A DNA stretch of 57,041 nucleotides from Bacteroidota bacterium (GCA_018267615.1 JAFDYD010000058.1:6361-63401), one strand, 5' to 3'. Counted from the first letter of the stretch, positions 43,187 through 52,306 are shown. A program made the numbers and translations. The notes: generated from the letters alone by a model not told the origin.

Positions 43187-45952
43187 ATGCGCAATTTTTT
43201 TAAAAATAAGAAGTGGTTATGGTTAGTGCTTGCGCTGGTTATTGTTGTATCTATTTTTACATTTAGCACACATAAAAAAGCAATCGATTATAGCGCCGAT
43301 GTTAAACCCATTCTCAATAAAAAATGTATTACCTGCCACGGCGGCGTGAGGCGCAAAGGCGGTTTCAGCGTATTGTTCCGTTCCGAGGCATTGGCAAAAA
43401 CAGAATCCGGAAAATTTGCAATTGTTCCCGGCGATCCGGATCATAGTGAACTCGTAAAACGGATTACAGCGAAAGATCCGGAAGACAGGATGCCTTATAA
43501 ACACGAAGCGCTCTCCGAAAATGAAATCAGTATTTTAAAAAGATGGATTAAAGAAGGAGCACAATGGGGAGATCATTGGGCTTATGTTGCAGTGAAACCA
43601 GTTGAAGTGCCGAAACCAAAAGGAGCTTTTTTCGGATTGCTTCCGGCATCGAAAACGGATTGGATGAAAAATGATATCGATTATTTTATTTATGATAAAC
43701 TGCAAAAGGAAAAATTACAACCTTCCGCGGAAGCGGATAAGGCCACGTTGTTACGACGCGTAAGTCTTGATCTTACCGGCATGCCACCTTCTCAAAAACT
43801 AGCCGAAACATTTTTGCAAAGTAAAAATGAAAATGCATATGAATTGTTGGTGGATAGCCTGCTCGCCTCTCCTCATTATGGCGAACATTGGACGTCTATG
43901 TGGCTTGATCTTGCCAGGTATGCAGACACAAAAGGATATGAACGTGATCCTGTTCGCGAAATCTGGCGTTATCGCGACTGGCTCATTCATGCTTTCAATA
44001 ATGACGAACCTTATGATCAGTTTTTGACAGATCAGATAGCCGGTGATCTTTTTCCTAATCCCACTGATGAACAATATATCGCCACTGCTTTTCATCGCAA
44101 TACCATGACAAATGATGAAGGAGGAACGGATAATGAAGAATTCAGAACTGCGGCTGTGCTTGACCGTGTGAACACAACCTGGGCCGCATTGATGGGAACT
44201 ACATTTTCCTGCGTTCAGTGTCATAGTCATCCATATGATCCCTTCACGCACGATGAGTATTACAAATTCATGGCGTTCTTTAATAACACGCGTGATGAAG
44301 ATACCGAAGGAGATTACCCTTTACTACGGCGATACTCAGCCGAAGACAGTGTGAAGTTGAAATCACTTACTGATTGGCTGGAAAAAAATGTTTCCGAGAA
44401 AAAATCAAAAGAGGTTTATACATTTTTAAAAACTCGTCAGCCTGCAGTAAATTCTTTATTAGCAGATCAATTTACTAATAGTGAGCTGAATGACACGAAA
44501 TGGCTGATCTTCCGCAACCATGCGGTGGCCCGCCTAAAAAATATAGATCTCGAGCAAAAAAATTTTCTGATATATCGTTACATCGGATTTAAAAACGGGG
44601 GAACATGGACGGTTCATCTTGATAAACCAGATGGTCCTGTATTGCTGGTTGTTAATCCTAAAAAGACAAAAGATTGGGTGATTTCTAATATAAATTTCAC
44701 ACCAGCTGGTGGAAAGCATGATTTGTATTTCACCTATTCAAATCCAAATCTCAAGAAACCTGCAGACGATGGGATAATGTTCGACTGGTTCTATTTCACG
44801 CAAGCTTTTCCGGGAAAAGAAAAAAAGGAAACTGTCGCCGCGGAAAAAACTTTCTGGGAGTTATTGAATAAAAATACGCCTACTACTCCGATTATGATGG
44901 ATAATCCGGCAGATATGTATCGTCCGTCGTACGTTTTTGAAAGAGGAAACTGGTTGGTACATGGCGATGAAGTAAAAGCAGATGTTCCTCATTCGTTGAA
45001 CCCACTGCCTAAAGGCGCGCCACATAATCGGCTTGGCCTGGCGATGTGGATGACGAGCAAAGAAAATCCGTTGACGTCTCGCACCATTGTAAATCGCGCG
45101 TGGGAACAATTGTTTGGCACCGGACTTGTTGAAACTTTGGAAGATCTCGGCACGCAGGGAATTCCACCCACTCACAAAGAGCTACTCGATTATCTTTCCT
45201 GGAAGATGATGAACGATTATAAGTGGAGCTATAAAAAATTACTGAAGGAAATCGTCATGTCAGCCACATACAGGCAGGATTCAAAGACAACACCGGAATT
45301 GTTGGAAAAAGATCCTTATAACAGATTTTATGCGAGAGGCTCACGGGTACGGCTATCCGCAGAACAGGTGCGCGACCAGTCGCTTGTAGTTAGCGGCTTA
45401 ATGAGTTCGAAAATGTACGGTCCGAGCGTAATGCCATACCAGCCGAAAGGTATCTGGTTATCTCCATATAGCGGTTTGGATTGGGAAATGAGTAAGGGAG
45501 AAGATATTCATCGTCGTGCTGTGTACACATATTGGAAACGTACGGCTCCATATCCTGCGATGATAACTTTCGATGGCGCCTCGAGGGAAGTTTGCACCGT
45601 TCGTCGTATTCGCACCAATACACCGCTGCAGGCACTCGTTACTTTGAATGATGAAGCATTTCTTGATGCCGCCAGGCATCTCGCATATAGAATGCAAAAA
45701 GAAGGTGGAAAGGATATCGATAGCCAGATCAGCAAGGGATATGAATTTTTAATGTATAAATCAATTGCTCCTTCCAAACTGACATCACTGAAAAAATTAT
45801 ACGAAGCGTCGTTCAGTAAATTAAAAGATGATAAAGACAAAACATGTGATATGATTGGTATGATGGATGAACATAATAATCCGGAGACAGCGGCCATGGT
45901 AGTTGTTGCCAATGCAATGTTGAACCTGGATGAATTGATTACAAAAAACTAA
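43187..45952 (+). CDS. Planctomycete-type cytochrome c + DUF1549 + DUF1553 protein (PSD1-like)
   Basis: A 921-aa protein; the ATG at 43187 starts MRNFFKNKKWLWLVLALVIVVS, a membrane anchor or signal. Residues 35-110 carry a haem-binding CITCH site (Cys47, Cys50, His51) in a cytochrome c domain. DUF1549 follows at about 150-365, including CVQCHSHPYDPFTHDEYY, a possible second haem site. DUF1553 covers about 610-890 (PLTSRTIVNRAWEQLFGTGLVETLEDLG, and the C-terminal RTNTPLQALVTLNDEAFLDAAR). In planctomycetes and Bacteroidota these proteins occur with DUF1501 proteins and are linked to sugar or glycoside oxidation by context, not by assay. It is first gene of the 43187-52279 cluster. Confidence 0.88.
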   Translation: MRNFFKNKKWLWLVLALVIVVSIFTFSTHKKAIDYSADVKPILNKKCITCHGGVRRKGGFSVLFRSEALAKTESGKFAIVPGDPDHSELVKRITAKDPEDRMPYKHEALSENEISILKRWIKEGAQWGDHWAYVAVKPVEVPKPKGAFFGLLPASKTDWMKNDIDYFIYDKLQKEKLQPSAEADKATLLRRVSLDLTGMPPSQKLAETFLQSKNENAYELLVDSLLASPHYGEHWTSMWLDLARYADTKGYERDPVREIWRYRDWLIHAFNNDEPYDQFLTDQIAGDLFPNPTDEQYIATAFHRNTMTNDEGGTDNEEFRTAAVLDRVNTTWAALMGTTFSCVQCHSHPYDPFTHDEYYKFMAFFNNTRDEDTEGDYPLLRRYSAEDSVKLKSLTDWLEKNVSEKKSKEVYTFLKTRQPAVNSLLADQFTNSELNDTKWLIFRNHAVARLKNIDLEQKNFLIYRYIGFKNGGTWTVHLDKPDGPVLLVVNPKKTKDWVISNINFTPAGGKHDLYFTYSNPNLKKPADDGIMFDWFYFTQAFPGKEKKETVAAEKTFWELLNKNTPTTPIMMDNPADMYRPSYVFERGNWLVHGDEVKADVPHSLNPLPKGAPHNRLGLAMWMTSKENPLTSRTIVNRAWEQLFGTGLVETLEDLGTQGIPPTHKELLDYLSWKMMNDYKWSYKKLLKEIVMSATYRQDSKTTPELLEKDPYNRFYARGSRVRLSAEQVRDQSLVVSGLMSSKMYGPSVMPYQPKGIWLSPYSGLDWEMSKGEDIHRRAVYTYWKRTAPYPAMITFDGASREVCTVRRIRTNTPLQALVTLNDEAFLDAARHLAYRMQKEGGKDIDSQISKGYEFLMYKSIAPSKLTSLKKLYEASFSKLKDDKDKTCDMIGMMDEHNNPETAAMVVVANAMLNLDELITKN

Positions 45953-45978
45953 TTCCTAAAAGCACTGAAAAAAATATC

Positions 45979-46458
45979 ATGAATACAGCAATTAAAAAAG
46001 ATAACCCCGGCGTTTACATTCCGCCGCCGTTGATTTATGTGGTTGTGTTTTTGATATCGTTTCTTTTGCAGCGAATGATTCCGCTTGATACTTCTTATAC
46101 CTATGCTCCTATAGCTGCGAATGTGAGTATCGTTCTTATTATATGTTCAATGATATTTATAGTGCCCGCGGTGATTCAATTTATTCGTTCAAAAAATAAT
46201 ATTATTCCTTTGAAACCTGCAAGTTCATTGCAATTCAGAGGTATCTACGCGCTCTCGAGAAACCCGATGTATTTTGGGCTACTGCTTTTATATACCGGCA
46301 TTGGTGTTGTAAAAGGAAATTGGTGGACGCTGATATTAATTCCTGTATTGATGATTTTAGTTCATTTCCTGGTAATAAAAAGAGAAGAAGCATATTTGGC
46401 AAGAACATTTGGAGAAGATTATTTGAACTATAAGAAGCAGGTGAGGAGATGGATTTGA
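45979..46458 (+). CDS. Isoprenylcysteine carboxyl methyltransferase family protein
   Basis: A 159-aa membrane protein with four to five helices. The C-terminal half carries the family motif RGIYALSRNPMYFGLLLLYTG, then HFLVIKREEAYLARTFGEDYLNYKKQVRRWI, as in PEMT/ICMT-type methyltransferases that methylate lipids or prenylated substrates using S-adenosylmethionine. Substrate in bacteria is unknown for most members. It lies 26 nt downstream of the cytochrome/DUF1549 gene, so it may be cotranscribed, although family members do not usually belong to that pathway. Confidence 0.82.
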   Translation: MNTAIKKDNPGVYIPPPLIYVVVFLISFLLQRMIPLDTSYTYAPIAANVSIVLIICSMIFIVPAVIQFIRSKNNIIPLKPASSLQFRGIYALSRNPMYFGLLLLYTGIGVVKGNWWTLILIPVLMILVHFLVIKREEAYLARTFGEDYLNYKKQVRRWI

Positions 46459-46500
46459 ATTTGGAAGAAGTTAAGGTGAAGTGAAAGGGGCGAGGTATGA

Positions 46501-46563
46501 GATACAAGGTACAAGGTACAAGATACAAGGTACAAGGTACAAGGTACAAGACACAAGGTACAA
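46501..46563. repeat. Direct tandem array, nine degenerate 7-bp units (GGTACAA)
   Basis: Units GATACAA, GGTACAA, GGTACAA, GATACAA, GGTACAA (three in a row), GACACAA, GGTACAA. No complementary arm is present, so this looks like one arm of the usual hairpin. The gap between genes is 46459-46659. Confidence 0.9.
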
Positions 46564-46659
46564 GATGTGCCATAGAGAAAGAGGAACGAAGTTTCGCAAA
46601 AAAGAATAAATGTAAATTTGTTTCTAATAAAAATTATTCCATTAAACGATTAGTTGAAT

Positions 46660-47598
46660 ATGAAAACTACTTTGTGGGTGAGCTTTTTGTCAATTGCTGT
46701 TGTTATCTCTTGTTCTAAAAACAGATCATCAACACAATCATCTTGCGTAAACACACAACTTATTTCCGCGATTGGTACAGATTCGCAAAAAGTGGCTGTA
46801 AATACTTCCATTAAACCAATAGTTTATAAAATTGAGAGCAACGTTAGTGGTGATACGACGGTCAGCGTGATCGTCTCAGCCACATTACCAAAAGGAATTT
46901 CAGCGGCCTACACAAATAATGTCCTGACTATTTCAGGAACACCAACAGATACAACGGGAAGCCCTTTTTCATATCAGGTATTAGCAACAGGTAGCAATTG
47001 TAGCATCGCTATTAAAGGAAAAATTTCAGTGGAAGGATGTGCTACTTTAAACTTGTCAAACGGCAGTACCTATCAATCAGTAAAAGTAGACAGCTCTATT
47101 TCACCGCTAACTTATACAATTGGTGGCGGTGGAACCGGTGCAACTTCAGTTGGCTTGCCAGCAGGCGTAACAGGTGTGTATTCGAACGGCTCTTTGGTTA
47201 TTTCAGGAGCACCGTCTGACACAGTTTCGCAAGGAATATATATGTACGTTGTGACTACGACGGGAGGGTTTTGTAACACAAGCGACACCGGCTATATCGC
47301 AGTAACAAACTGTCCAACTATTACATTGACCTCGTCACCGAGTACAACGGTCCAGACAATACCCAACGGCACTAATATCCAGCCGATCACATATCGTTTA
47401 GGAGGCTCTTTTTCTTCTGTGGAGGTGATTACGGGGGGGCTGCTTGCGATACCTTATACCATAGTGGGGAACGTGCTAACAATTAGTGGGCAGTTCAACG
47501 GTAGAGCTAACTACTCGTACTCTTACGAAATTCATGTTCATGCGACGGACGTATCCTGTTCGGACGCAGTTGCGTATTTTGAAATCAATACTCAGTAA
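46660..47598 (+). CDS. Lipoprotein with three Ig-like repeats
   Basis: A 312-aa protein from the ATG at 46660, with lipobox VVISC (Cys18). The mature part has three repeats of about 85 residues sharing SI(K/S)PI.Y.I, ..TV......LP.G(I/V), Y(T/S)N..L.ISG.P.D and a Cys pair pattern (for example ISPLTYTIGGGGTGATSVGL, then SNGSLVISGAPSDTV). The third is degenerate. This resembles putative Ig-like surface repeats. It is close before the DUF1501 gene (51 nt) and is probably cotranscribed. Function unknown. Confidence 0.7.
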   Translation: MKTTLWVSFLSIAVVISCSKNRSSTQSSCVNTQLISAIGTDSQKVAVNTSIKPIVYKIESNVSGDTTVSVIVSATLPKGISAAYTNNVLTISGTPTDTTGSPFSYQVLATGSNCSIAIKGKISVEGCATLNLSNGSTYQSVKVDSSISPLTYTIGGGGTGATSVGLPAGVTGVYSNGSLVISGAPSDTVSQGIYMYVVTTTGGFCNTSDTGYIAVTNCPTITLTSSPSTTVQTIPNGTNIQPITYRLGGSFSSVEVITGGLLAIPYTIVGNVLTISGQFNGRANYSYSYEIHVHATDVSCSDAVAYFEINTQ

Positions 47599-47649
47599 TT
47601 TTTTTATTTACATGGTCTCACATTTATATAGGATCCTTAAAAAACAATT

Positions 47650-49161
47650 ATGACGCAAAAAGATTTGCACAATCAACGACTCTTGAACGAGGCCAAGGAA
47701 AGGGCTTTGCGTTTTTCAACGCGCCGCCATTTCTTGAAGGAGAGTGCAATGGGATTGGGTGCACTTGCTATGGGGTCTTTGTTTGGAGGATGTCATTTCG
47801 GTTCATCTAACGGTGTGGCCAATACGCAGTTTGATCCGGCGCATCCGCTTGCACCCAAATTGCCTATGTTTCCGGGCAAAGCAAAATCTATTATATACCT
47901 GCATATGGCAGGTGCTCCATCACAACTAGAGTTATTCGATTATAAACCCGACCTGATGAAACTTGACGGACAGGATTGTCCACAGTCATTATTGGAAGGA
48001 AAAAAATTTGCATTTATCCGCGGCGTTCCGAAAATGCTTGGACCTCAGGCAAACTTCAAGCAGTATGGCCAGTCGGGAATTTGGTTATCAGATCATCTTC
48101 CTCATTTTTCATCGATCGTTGATGAAGTAAGTATTTTGAAAGCAGTCACTACTGATCAATTCAATCATGCACCTGCGCAATTATTAGTGCATACAGGAAC
48201 ACCAAGACTCGGCAGACCGAGTTTGGGTGCATGGGTGACTTATGGTTTAGGAACAGAGAATCAAAATTTGCCAGGCTTCGTCGTGCTTACTTCCGGTGGA
48301 ACTTTCCCTGATGCGGGCAAAAGTGTTTGGGGTAGTGGTTTTTTGCCGAGCGTTTACCAGGGAGTGCAATGCCGTTCTGAAGGTGACCCGGTTTTGTTCA
48401 TCAAAGATCCGCAAGGCATGGATCGTGATCTGCGCAAAGCTTCAATCGATGCGATCAACGAAGTGAACAAGCAGGAATATGAGGAGTATAAAGATCCTGA
48501 AATACTCTCACGGATATCCCAATACGAAATGGCATATCGCATGCAGATATCTGTGCCAGATGTAATGAACATCAACGATGAACCGCAATATATCCATGAT
48601 ATGTATGGCACGCATCCAAACAAAGCAGCATTCTCTAATAACGTTTTGCTTGCAAGAAAATTAGTAGAGAAAGGTGTTCGCTTTGTGCAACTATTCGATT
48701 GGGGCTGGGATAGCCATGGTAGCGACTATACCAATGCACTCGATATTGGATTCATCAACAAATGCAGAGAAGTAGATAAATCAATGACTGCATTGATACT
48801 TGATCTCAAACAAAGAGGGTTGCTCGACGAAACACTAGTGATATGGGGTGGAGAATTTGGAAGAACACCGATGCAGGAAAATCGTGAAGGCAAGAAAAAT
48901 CCATTTAAAGGAAGAGATCATCATACAGATGCATTTTCTATTTGGATGGCAGGCGGTGGAATAAAAAAAGGATTTAGTTATGGCGAAACGGATGAGATTG
49001 GTTATAGTGCAGTCAGTGGAAAAGTAACTCCTTTCGATATACAGGCAACAATTCTAAATCAAATGGGATTTGATCATGAGAAATTCACGTATCAATTCCA
49101 GGGAAGGCCTTTTAGATTAACGGATGTGAGTGGTAACGTGATTGATGAAATATTGGCGTAG
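47650..49161 (+). CDS. DUF1501 family exported protein (Tat-type)
   Basis: A 503-aa protein of the alkaline-phosphatase/sulfatase-like DUF1501 family. The twin-arginine motif STRRHFLK (Arg25-Arg26) is followed by a hydrophobic stretch and FGGC (Cys48), so it may be a Tat-exported lipoprotein. Landmarks are IIYLHMAGAPSQLELFDYKPDLMKLDG, FVQLFDWGWDSHG, and the C-terminal ETLVIWGGEFGRTPMQENREGKKNPFKGRDHHTDAFSIW with conserved metal-site Asp/His. DUF1501 proteins are encoded together with PSD1/DUF1549 proteins in planctomycetes and Bacteroidota, as here. Confidence 0.9.
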   Translation: MTQKDLHNQRLLNEAKERALRFSTRRHFLKESAMGLGALAMGSLFGGCHFGSSNGVANTQFDPAHPLAPKLPMFPGKAKSIIYLHMAGAPSQLELFDYKPDLMKLDGQDCPQSLLEGKKFAFIRGVPKMLGPQANFKQYGQSGIWLSDHLPHFSSIVDEVSILKAVTTDQFNHAPAQLLVHTGTPRLGRPSLGAWVTYGLGTENQNLPGFVVLTSGGTFPDAGKSVWGSGFLPSVYQGVQCRSEGDPVLFIKDPQGMDRDLRKASIDAINEVNKQEYEEYKDPEILSRISQYEMAYRMQISVPDVMNINDEPQYIHDMYGTHPNKAAFSNNVLLARKLVEKGVRFVQLFDWGWDSHGSDYTNALDIGFINKCREVDKSMTALILDLKQRGLLDETLVIWGGEFGRTPMQENREGKKNPFKGRDHHTDAFSIWMAGGGIKKGFSYGETDEIGYSAVSGKVTPFDIQATILNQMGFDHEKFTYQFQGRPFRLTDVSGNVIDEILA

Positions 49162-49206
49162 AAATTAACGGTGCTATTATTGTAATAATACGCTAGTAGT
49201 AATAAT

Positions 49207-49755
49207 GTTCTATATGTAATTATGCATTTCTGTGCTAAGTTTTTTTTCACCACATAGGCACAGTAGGTACATAGGAGCACATAGGATGAGGATGACAAAA
49301 GATTATATTGACGAATTGACCTATAGGATAATCGGCTGTGCCATTGAAGTACACAGGCAATTAGGGCCAGGTTTGATTGAAAGTGTCTACGAGAAATGTT
49401 TTGAGAGAGAACTAGAAATAAGATCAATTAACTTCAAAACGCAATTATGGACTCCCGTTCATTACAAGGGAGTTGAATTAGAAACCGAACTAAAAGCAGA
49501 TGTACTGATAGAAGATTTGATATTGGTTGAGTTAAAAGCTATAGAAGGAATTTTGCCCGTGCATCATTCACAAGTAATAACATACATGAAATTGATGCAA
49601 AAGCCGAAAGGGATTTTGATAAATTTTAATTGCACCAATATTTTCAAAGAAGGACAAAAAACTTTTGTGAACGACTTATATAAAAATCTACCTCGTAAAT
49701 AGACGTATTTCTATGTGCAACTATGTACCTACTGTGCCTATGTGGTGAAAAAAAA
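49207..49755. mobile_element. CACATAGGCACAGTAGG-family element, copy C, enclosing a GxxExxY gene
   Basis: Arms 49240-49285 and 49708-49755 are inverted, nearly identical copies: a T8/A8 run, then 27 identical bp (CACCACATAGGCACAGTAGG and 7 more), a 2-bp difference, then GCACATAG. The GxxExxY gene lies between; its ATG at 49286 starts at the arm's end. A degenerate third arm (49207-49239, TTCTATATGTAATTATG..) precedes the left arm and would pair with it, so the left side is itself a hairpin like copies A and B. I see no target-site duplication. Mobility is an inference from structure. Confidence 0.6.
49286..49702 (+). CDS. GxxExxY protein, PD-(D/E)XK nuclease-like
   Basis: A 138-aa protein. 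GLIESVY (Gly29, Glu32, Tyr35) is the GxxExxY motif that names the family. Asp72, then Glu82-x-Lys84 (ADVLIEDLILVELKAI) fit the PD-(D/E)XK nuclease core; HHSQVITYMKLM is also typical. The start at 49286 is preferred to upstream codons since everything before it is repeat-arm DNA. The family is known for many copies per genome in Bacteroidota and others; no function is established. Here it is inserted between the DUF1501 gene and the TIM-barrel gene, inside a repeat structure. Confidence 0.85.
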   Translation: MRMTKDYIDELTYRIIGCAIEVHRQLGPGLIESVYEKCFERELEIRSINFKTQLWTPVHYKGVELETELKADVLIEDLILVELKAIEGILPVHHSQVITYMKLMQKPKGILINFNCTNIFKEGQKTFVNDLYKNLPRK

Positions 49756-49798
49756 CCTACAACATAAACACCGTTACTAATAATAAAAAAAAATTAAA

Positions 49799-50731
49799 TT
49801 GAATCGCAGAAACTTTTTAGAACTTACAGCATCATCTACTGCCTTATTATTATCTTCATTAGACTCTTTTGCATCTGCCCATAAACCTGACTTGAGTATG
49901 AATACAAATTTTGAATTGAAATTATTAGCTACCAACTGGGGATTTCCCGGAACGCTCGACGAATATTGCGCCAAGGCAAAAAAAGAAGGATATGATGGTA
50001 TTGAACTTTGGTGGCCGCTGGAGAAAGCGGGGCAGGATGAATTGTTCTCAACACTAAAAAAATATAATCTTGAAGTTGGATTTTTATGTGGCGGCTCTGA
50101 TAGTAATTATCAGAAACACTTCGGTCAATTTACTGCGATGATCGATGCCGCGGCAACCCAAACGATTCAAAAACCATTATATATTAATTGTCATTCAGGA
50201 AGAGATTTTTTTAGCTATGATCAGAATAAAACATTTATCGATCATACAACACAACTCACAAGGAAAACAGGAGTCATCATCTGTCATGAAACACACCGTT
50301 CGAGAATATTATTTGCCGCGCCTGTCGGCAGACAATACATCGATAAAATTCCGGAACTAAGAATTACTTTCGATGTTTCTCATTGGTGCAACGTGAGTGA
50401 AAGCCTGTTATCAGATCAACAGGAAACAATTGATCTTACATTAGCGCGTGTTGATCATATTCACGCGCGCATCGGACATCCTGAAGGTCCGCAGGTAAAT
50501 GATCCCAGAGCTCCCGAATGGTCGGATGCAGTAAAAGCACATTTTTCGTGGTGGGACAAAATAGTTGAGATGAAAAGAAAAGCGGGTCAGCGGCTCACGA
50601 TATTAACTGAATTTGGTCCGCCGGATTATATGCCAACGTTGCCCTATACACGTTCGCCGTTGGCTGATCAATGGGCGATCAATGTGCATATGATGCAGTT
50701 GTTGCGAAAAAGATATGGATCGGCTTCGTGA
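49799..50731 (+). CDS. Tat-exported sugar isomerase/epimerase, xylose-isomerase-like TIM barrel
   Basis: A 310-aa protein. It starts at TTG (49799) because this gives MNRRNFLELTASSTALLLSS, a good Tat signal; the first ATG (49898) would cut this off. The upstream sequence is A-rich, as in Bacteroidota ribosome sites. The TIM-barrel domain shows GYDGIELWWPLEKAG, ICHETHRSRILF, ITFDVSHWCNVSE, RVDHIHARIGHPEG and TILTEFGPP, the metal and proton-transfer residue pattern of the AP-endonuclease-2-like sugar isomerases. Exported versions occur beside DUF1501/PSD1 clusters, so it probably acts on a sugar released by that pathway. Confidence 0.85.
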   Translation: MNRRNFLELTASSTALLLSSLDSFASAHKPDLSMNTNFELKLLATNWGFPGTLDEYCAKAKKEGYDGIELWWPLEKAGQDELFSTLKKYNLEVGFLCGGSDSNYQKHFGQFTAMIDAAATQTIQKPLYINCHSGRDFFSYDQNKTFIDHTTQLTRKTGVIICHETHRSRILFAAPVGRQYIDKIPELRITFDVSHWCNVSESLLSDQQETIDLTLARVDHIHARIGHPEGPQVNDPRAPEWSDAVKAHFSWWDKIVEMKRKAGQRLTILTEFGPPDYMPTLPYTRSPLADQWAINVHMMQLLRKRYGSAS

Positions 50732-50752
50732 AGAAAATAAATATGGTAGTTA

Positions 50753-50821
50753 TGATTTGGAGATTTAGGGATTTAGTGATTTTGAGATTTCTTCAATCTC
50801 CAAATCACTAAATCTCCAAAT
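50753..50821. repeat. Inverted repeat with octameric arms (GATTTAGG word)
   Basis: Left arm 50753-50789 (GATTTGGA GATTTAGG GATTTAGT GATTTTGA GATTT) pairs with 50794-50821. The left arm has one extra 8-bp unit, a direct sign of unit-number change. Confidence 0.85.
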
Positions 50822-50860
50822 CAAAAATCAAAATCAATCTTCAAATACTTGTTCTAAGCA

Positions 50861-52279
50861 ATGCTAATTTCCATTACAGAATTTATTGGGCATCTTCATC
50901 CGGTACTCGTTCATCTTCCCATAGGAATTTTATTATTGGCATCTTTATTTCTTTGGCAATCACGGAAAGACAAATCGGAACATCTTCAACCAATCATCAA
51001 CGTTATACTGCTGTTAGGAATGATCAGTGCGATACTGACCTGCATTACAGGATACGTTCTTTCTACCACCGGTGAATACGATGAACAGATGGTTGGTCTT
51101 CATCAATGGATGGGAATCGCTGTGGCTATTGTTTCTATCCTGACATATATTTTCTTCAAAAAAAATATTTTATATCGTTGGCAGGGATTGGTGTCAGCGA
51201 TATTATTGTTGCTATTGATCGTAACCGGTCATCTTGGAGGATCATTGACACATGGCTCTGATTACCTGACGCAACCTTTGGAGAATTTAACAGGCGATAG
51301 CCAGGCTGTTGTAAAAAGAAAACCGATTCTCAATGTGCAGGAGGCGGTTGTTTATGCCGATATCGTGCAACCGATTTTCCAGGAAAAATGTTATGGTTGT
51401 CATGGTTCTTCTAAACAAAAAGGAAAATTGAGATTAGACCAGCCAGATCTGATCATGAAAGGTGGCAAGGATGGTGCAGTGATTGTTGCAGGAAAATCCA
51501 AAGAAAGTGAATTGATAAAACGCATCACACTTCCGCGTGAGGAGGAACATCATATGGCGCCGAAAGAAAAACCGCAATTGAGTACGTTGGAAATTGCGTT
51601 CCTGACCTGGTGGATCGACAATGGCGCCGACTTTACAAAAAAAGTAAAAGATTTTCCGCAACCCGAAAAACTGAAACCTTATTTTGTTGCGCTGCAGAAA
51701 GAAGAGAATGAGCAAAAAGAATTATCAGGCATTCCTGAAACTCCTGTAGAAAAAGCCAGTGATCCGGCTGTCGACGCATTGAAAAAATTAGGAGTGGTTG
51801 TAATCCCGCTCTCACAAAACACAAATTACCTGAAAGCAAATTTCAGTGTGTCGCTGAAGAACAATGATTCGGCTATTGCATTATTGCTTCCATTAAAAAA
51901 ACAACTTGTTTCATTAAAGTTGACTGGTTTTCCAGTCAATGATTCGTCATTATCCATCATCGTGCAGTGCACCAATATCACGAAGCTGGAATTGGATCAC
52001 ACGCGGGTTACTGACAATGGTATGAGTAAACTGCTTGCGTTGGACAAATTGATTTCGTTAAATCTTGTCGGAACGAAAGTGACTGCGGAGGGTGTGATGA
52101 AATTGAAGGGAATGAAAAACCTTCATAATATTTATTTATATCAATCCTCCGTTGATAAAAAAGATTGGCCGACGCTCGTGAAAAATTTCCCAAAAACTAT
52201 TATTGATTCCGGCGGTTATTCGGTACCGTTATTTAATACGGACACGGTTATTATAAAACCGCCGAAAGAGAAGAAATAG
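50861..52279 (+). CDS. DUF2231 membrane + planctomycete cytochrome c protein with LRR-like tail
   Basis: A 472-aa protein. Residues 1-130 form four membrane helices of the DUF2231 type (GHLHPVLVHLPIGILLLASLFL, then LHQWMGIAVAIVSILTYIFF). Residues 160-265 form a cytochrome c domain with CYGCH (Cys177, Cys180, His181) and the PSCyt1-like PREEEHHMAPKEKPQLS. About 330-440 is a leucine-rich repeat-like stretch (ITKLELDHTRVTDNGMSKLLALDKLISLNLVGTKVT). This combination is regular in Bacteroidota/Planctomycetota clusters with DUF1501 and PSD1. It probably passes electrons from oxidation steps to the respiratory chain; inference from domain content. Confidence 0.88.
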   Translation: MLISITEFIGHLHPVLVHLPIGILLLASLFLWQSRKDKSEHLQPIINVILLLGMISAILTCITGYVLSTTGEYDEQMVGLHQWMGIAVAIVSILTYIFFKKNILYRWQGLVSAILLLLLIVTGHLGGSLTHGSDYLTQPLENLTGDSQAVVKRKPILNVQEAVVYADIVQPIFQEKCYGCHGSSKQKGKLRLDQPDLIMKGGKDGAVIVAGKSKESELIKRITLPREEEHHMAPKEKPQLSTLEIAFLTWWIDNGADFTKKVKDFPQPEKLKPYFVALQKEENEQKELSGIPETPVEKASDPAVDALKKLGVVVIPLSQNTNYLKANFSVSLKNNDSAIALLLPLKKQLVSLKLTGFPVNDSSLSIIVQCTNITKLELDHTRVTDNGMSKLLALDKLISLNLVGTKVTAEGVMKLKGMKNLHNIYLYQSSVDKKDWPTLVKNFPKTIIDSGGYSVPLFNTDTVIIKPPKEKK

Positions 52280-52306
52280 CCGGATGGAAAAAGTTTTTTT
52301 GCGACA

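Noticed and set aside
46497..46718. 73-codon plus-strand frame beginning with YKVQGTR repeats
   Set aside because: The repeats are simply the translated GGTACAA array; the frame overlaps the lipoprotein start.
49232..49285. N-terminal extension of the GxxExxY protein
   Set aside because: The 18 extra residues (LSFFSPHRHSRYIGAHR) are translated from the repeat arm; the family starts at about the chosen Met.
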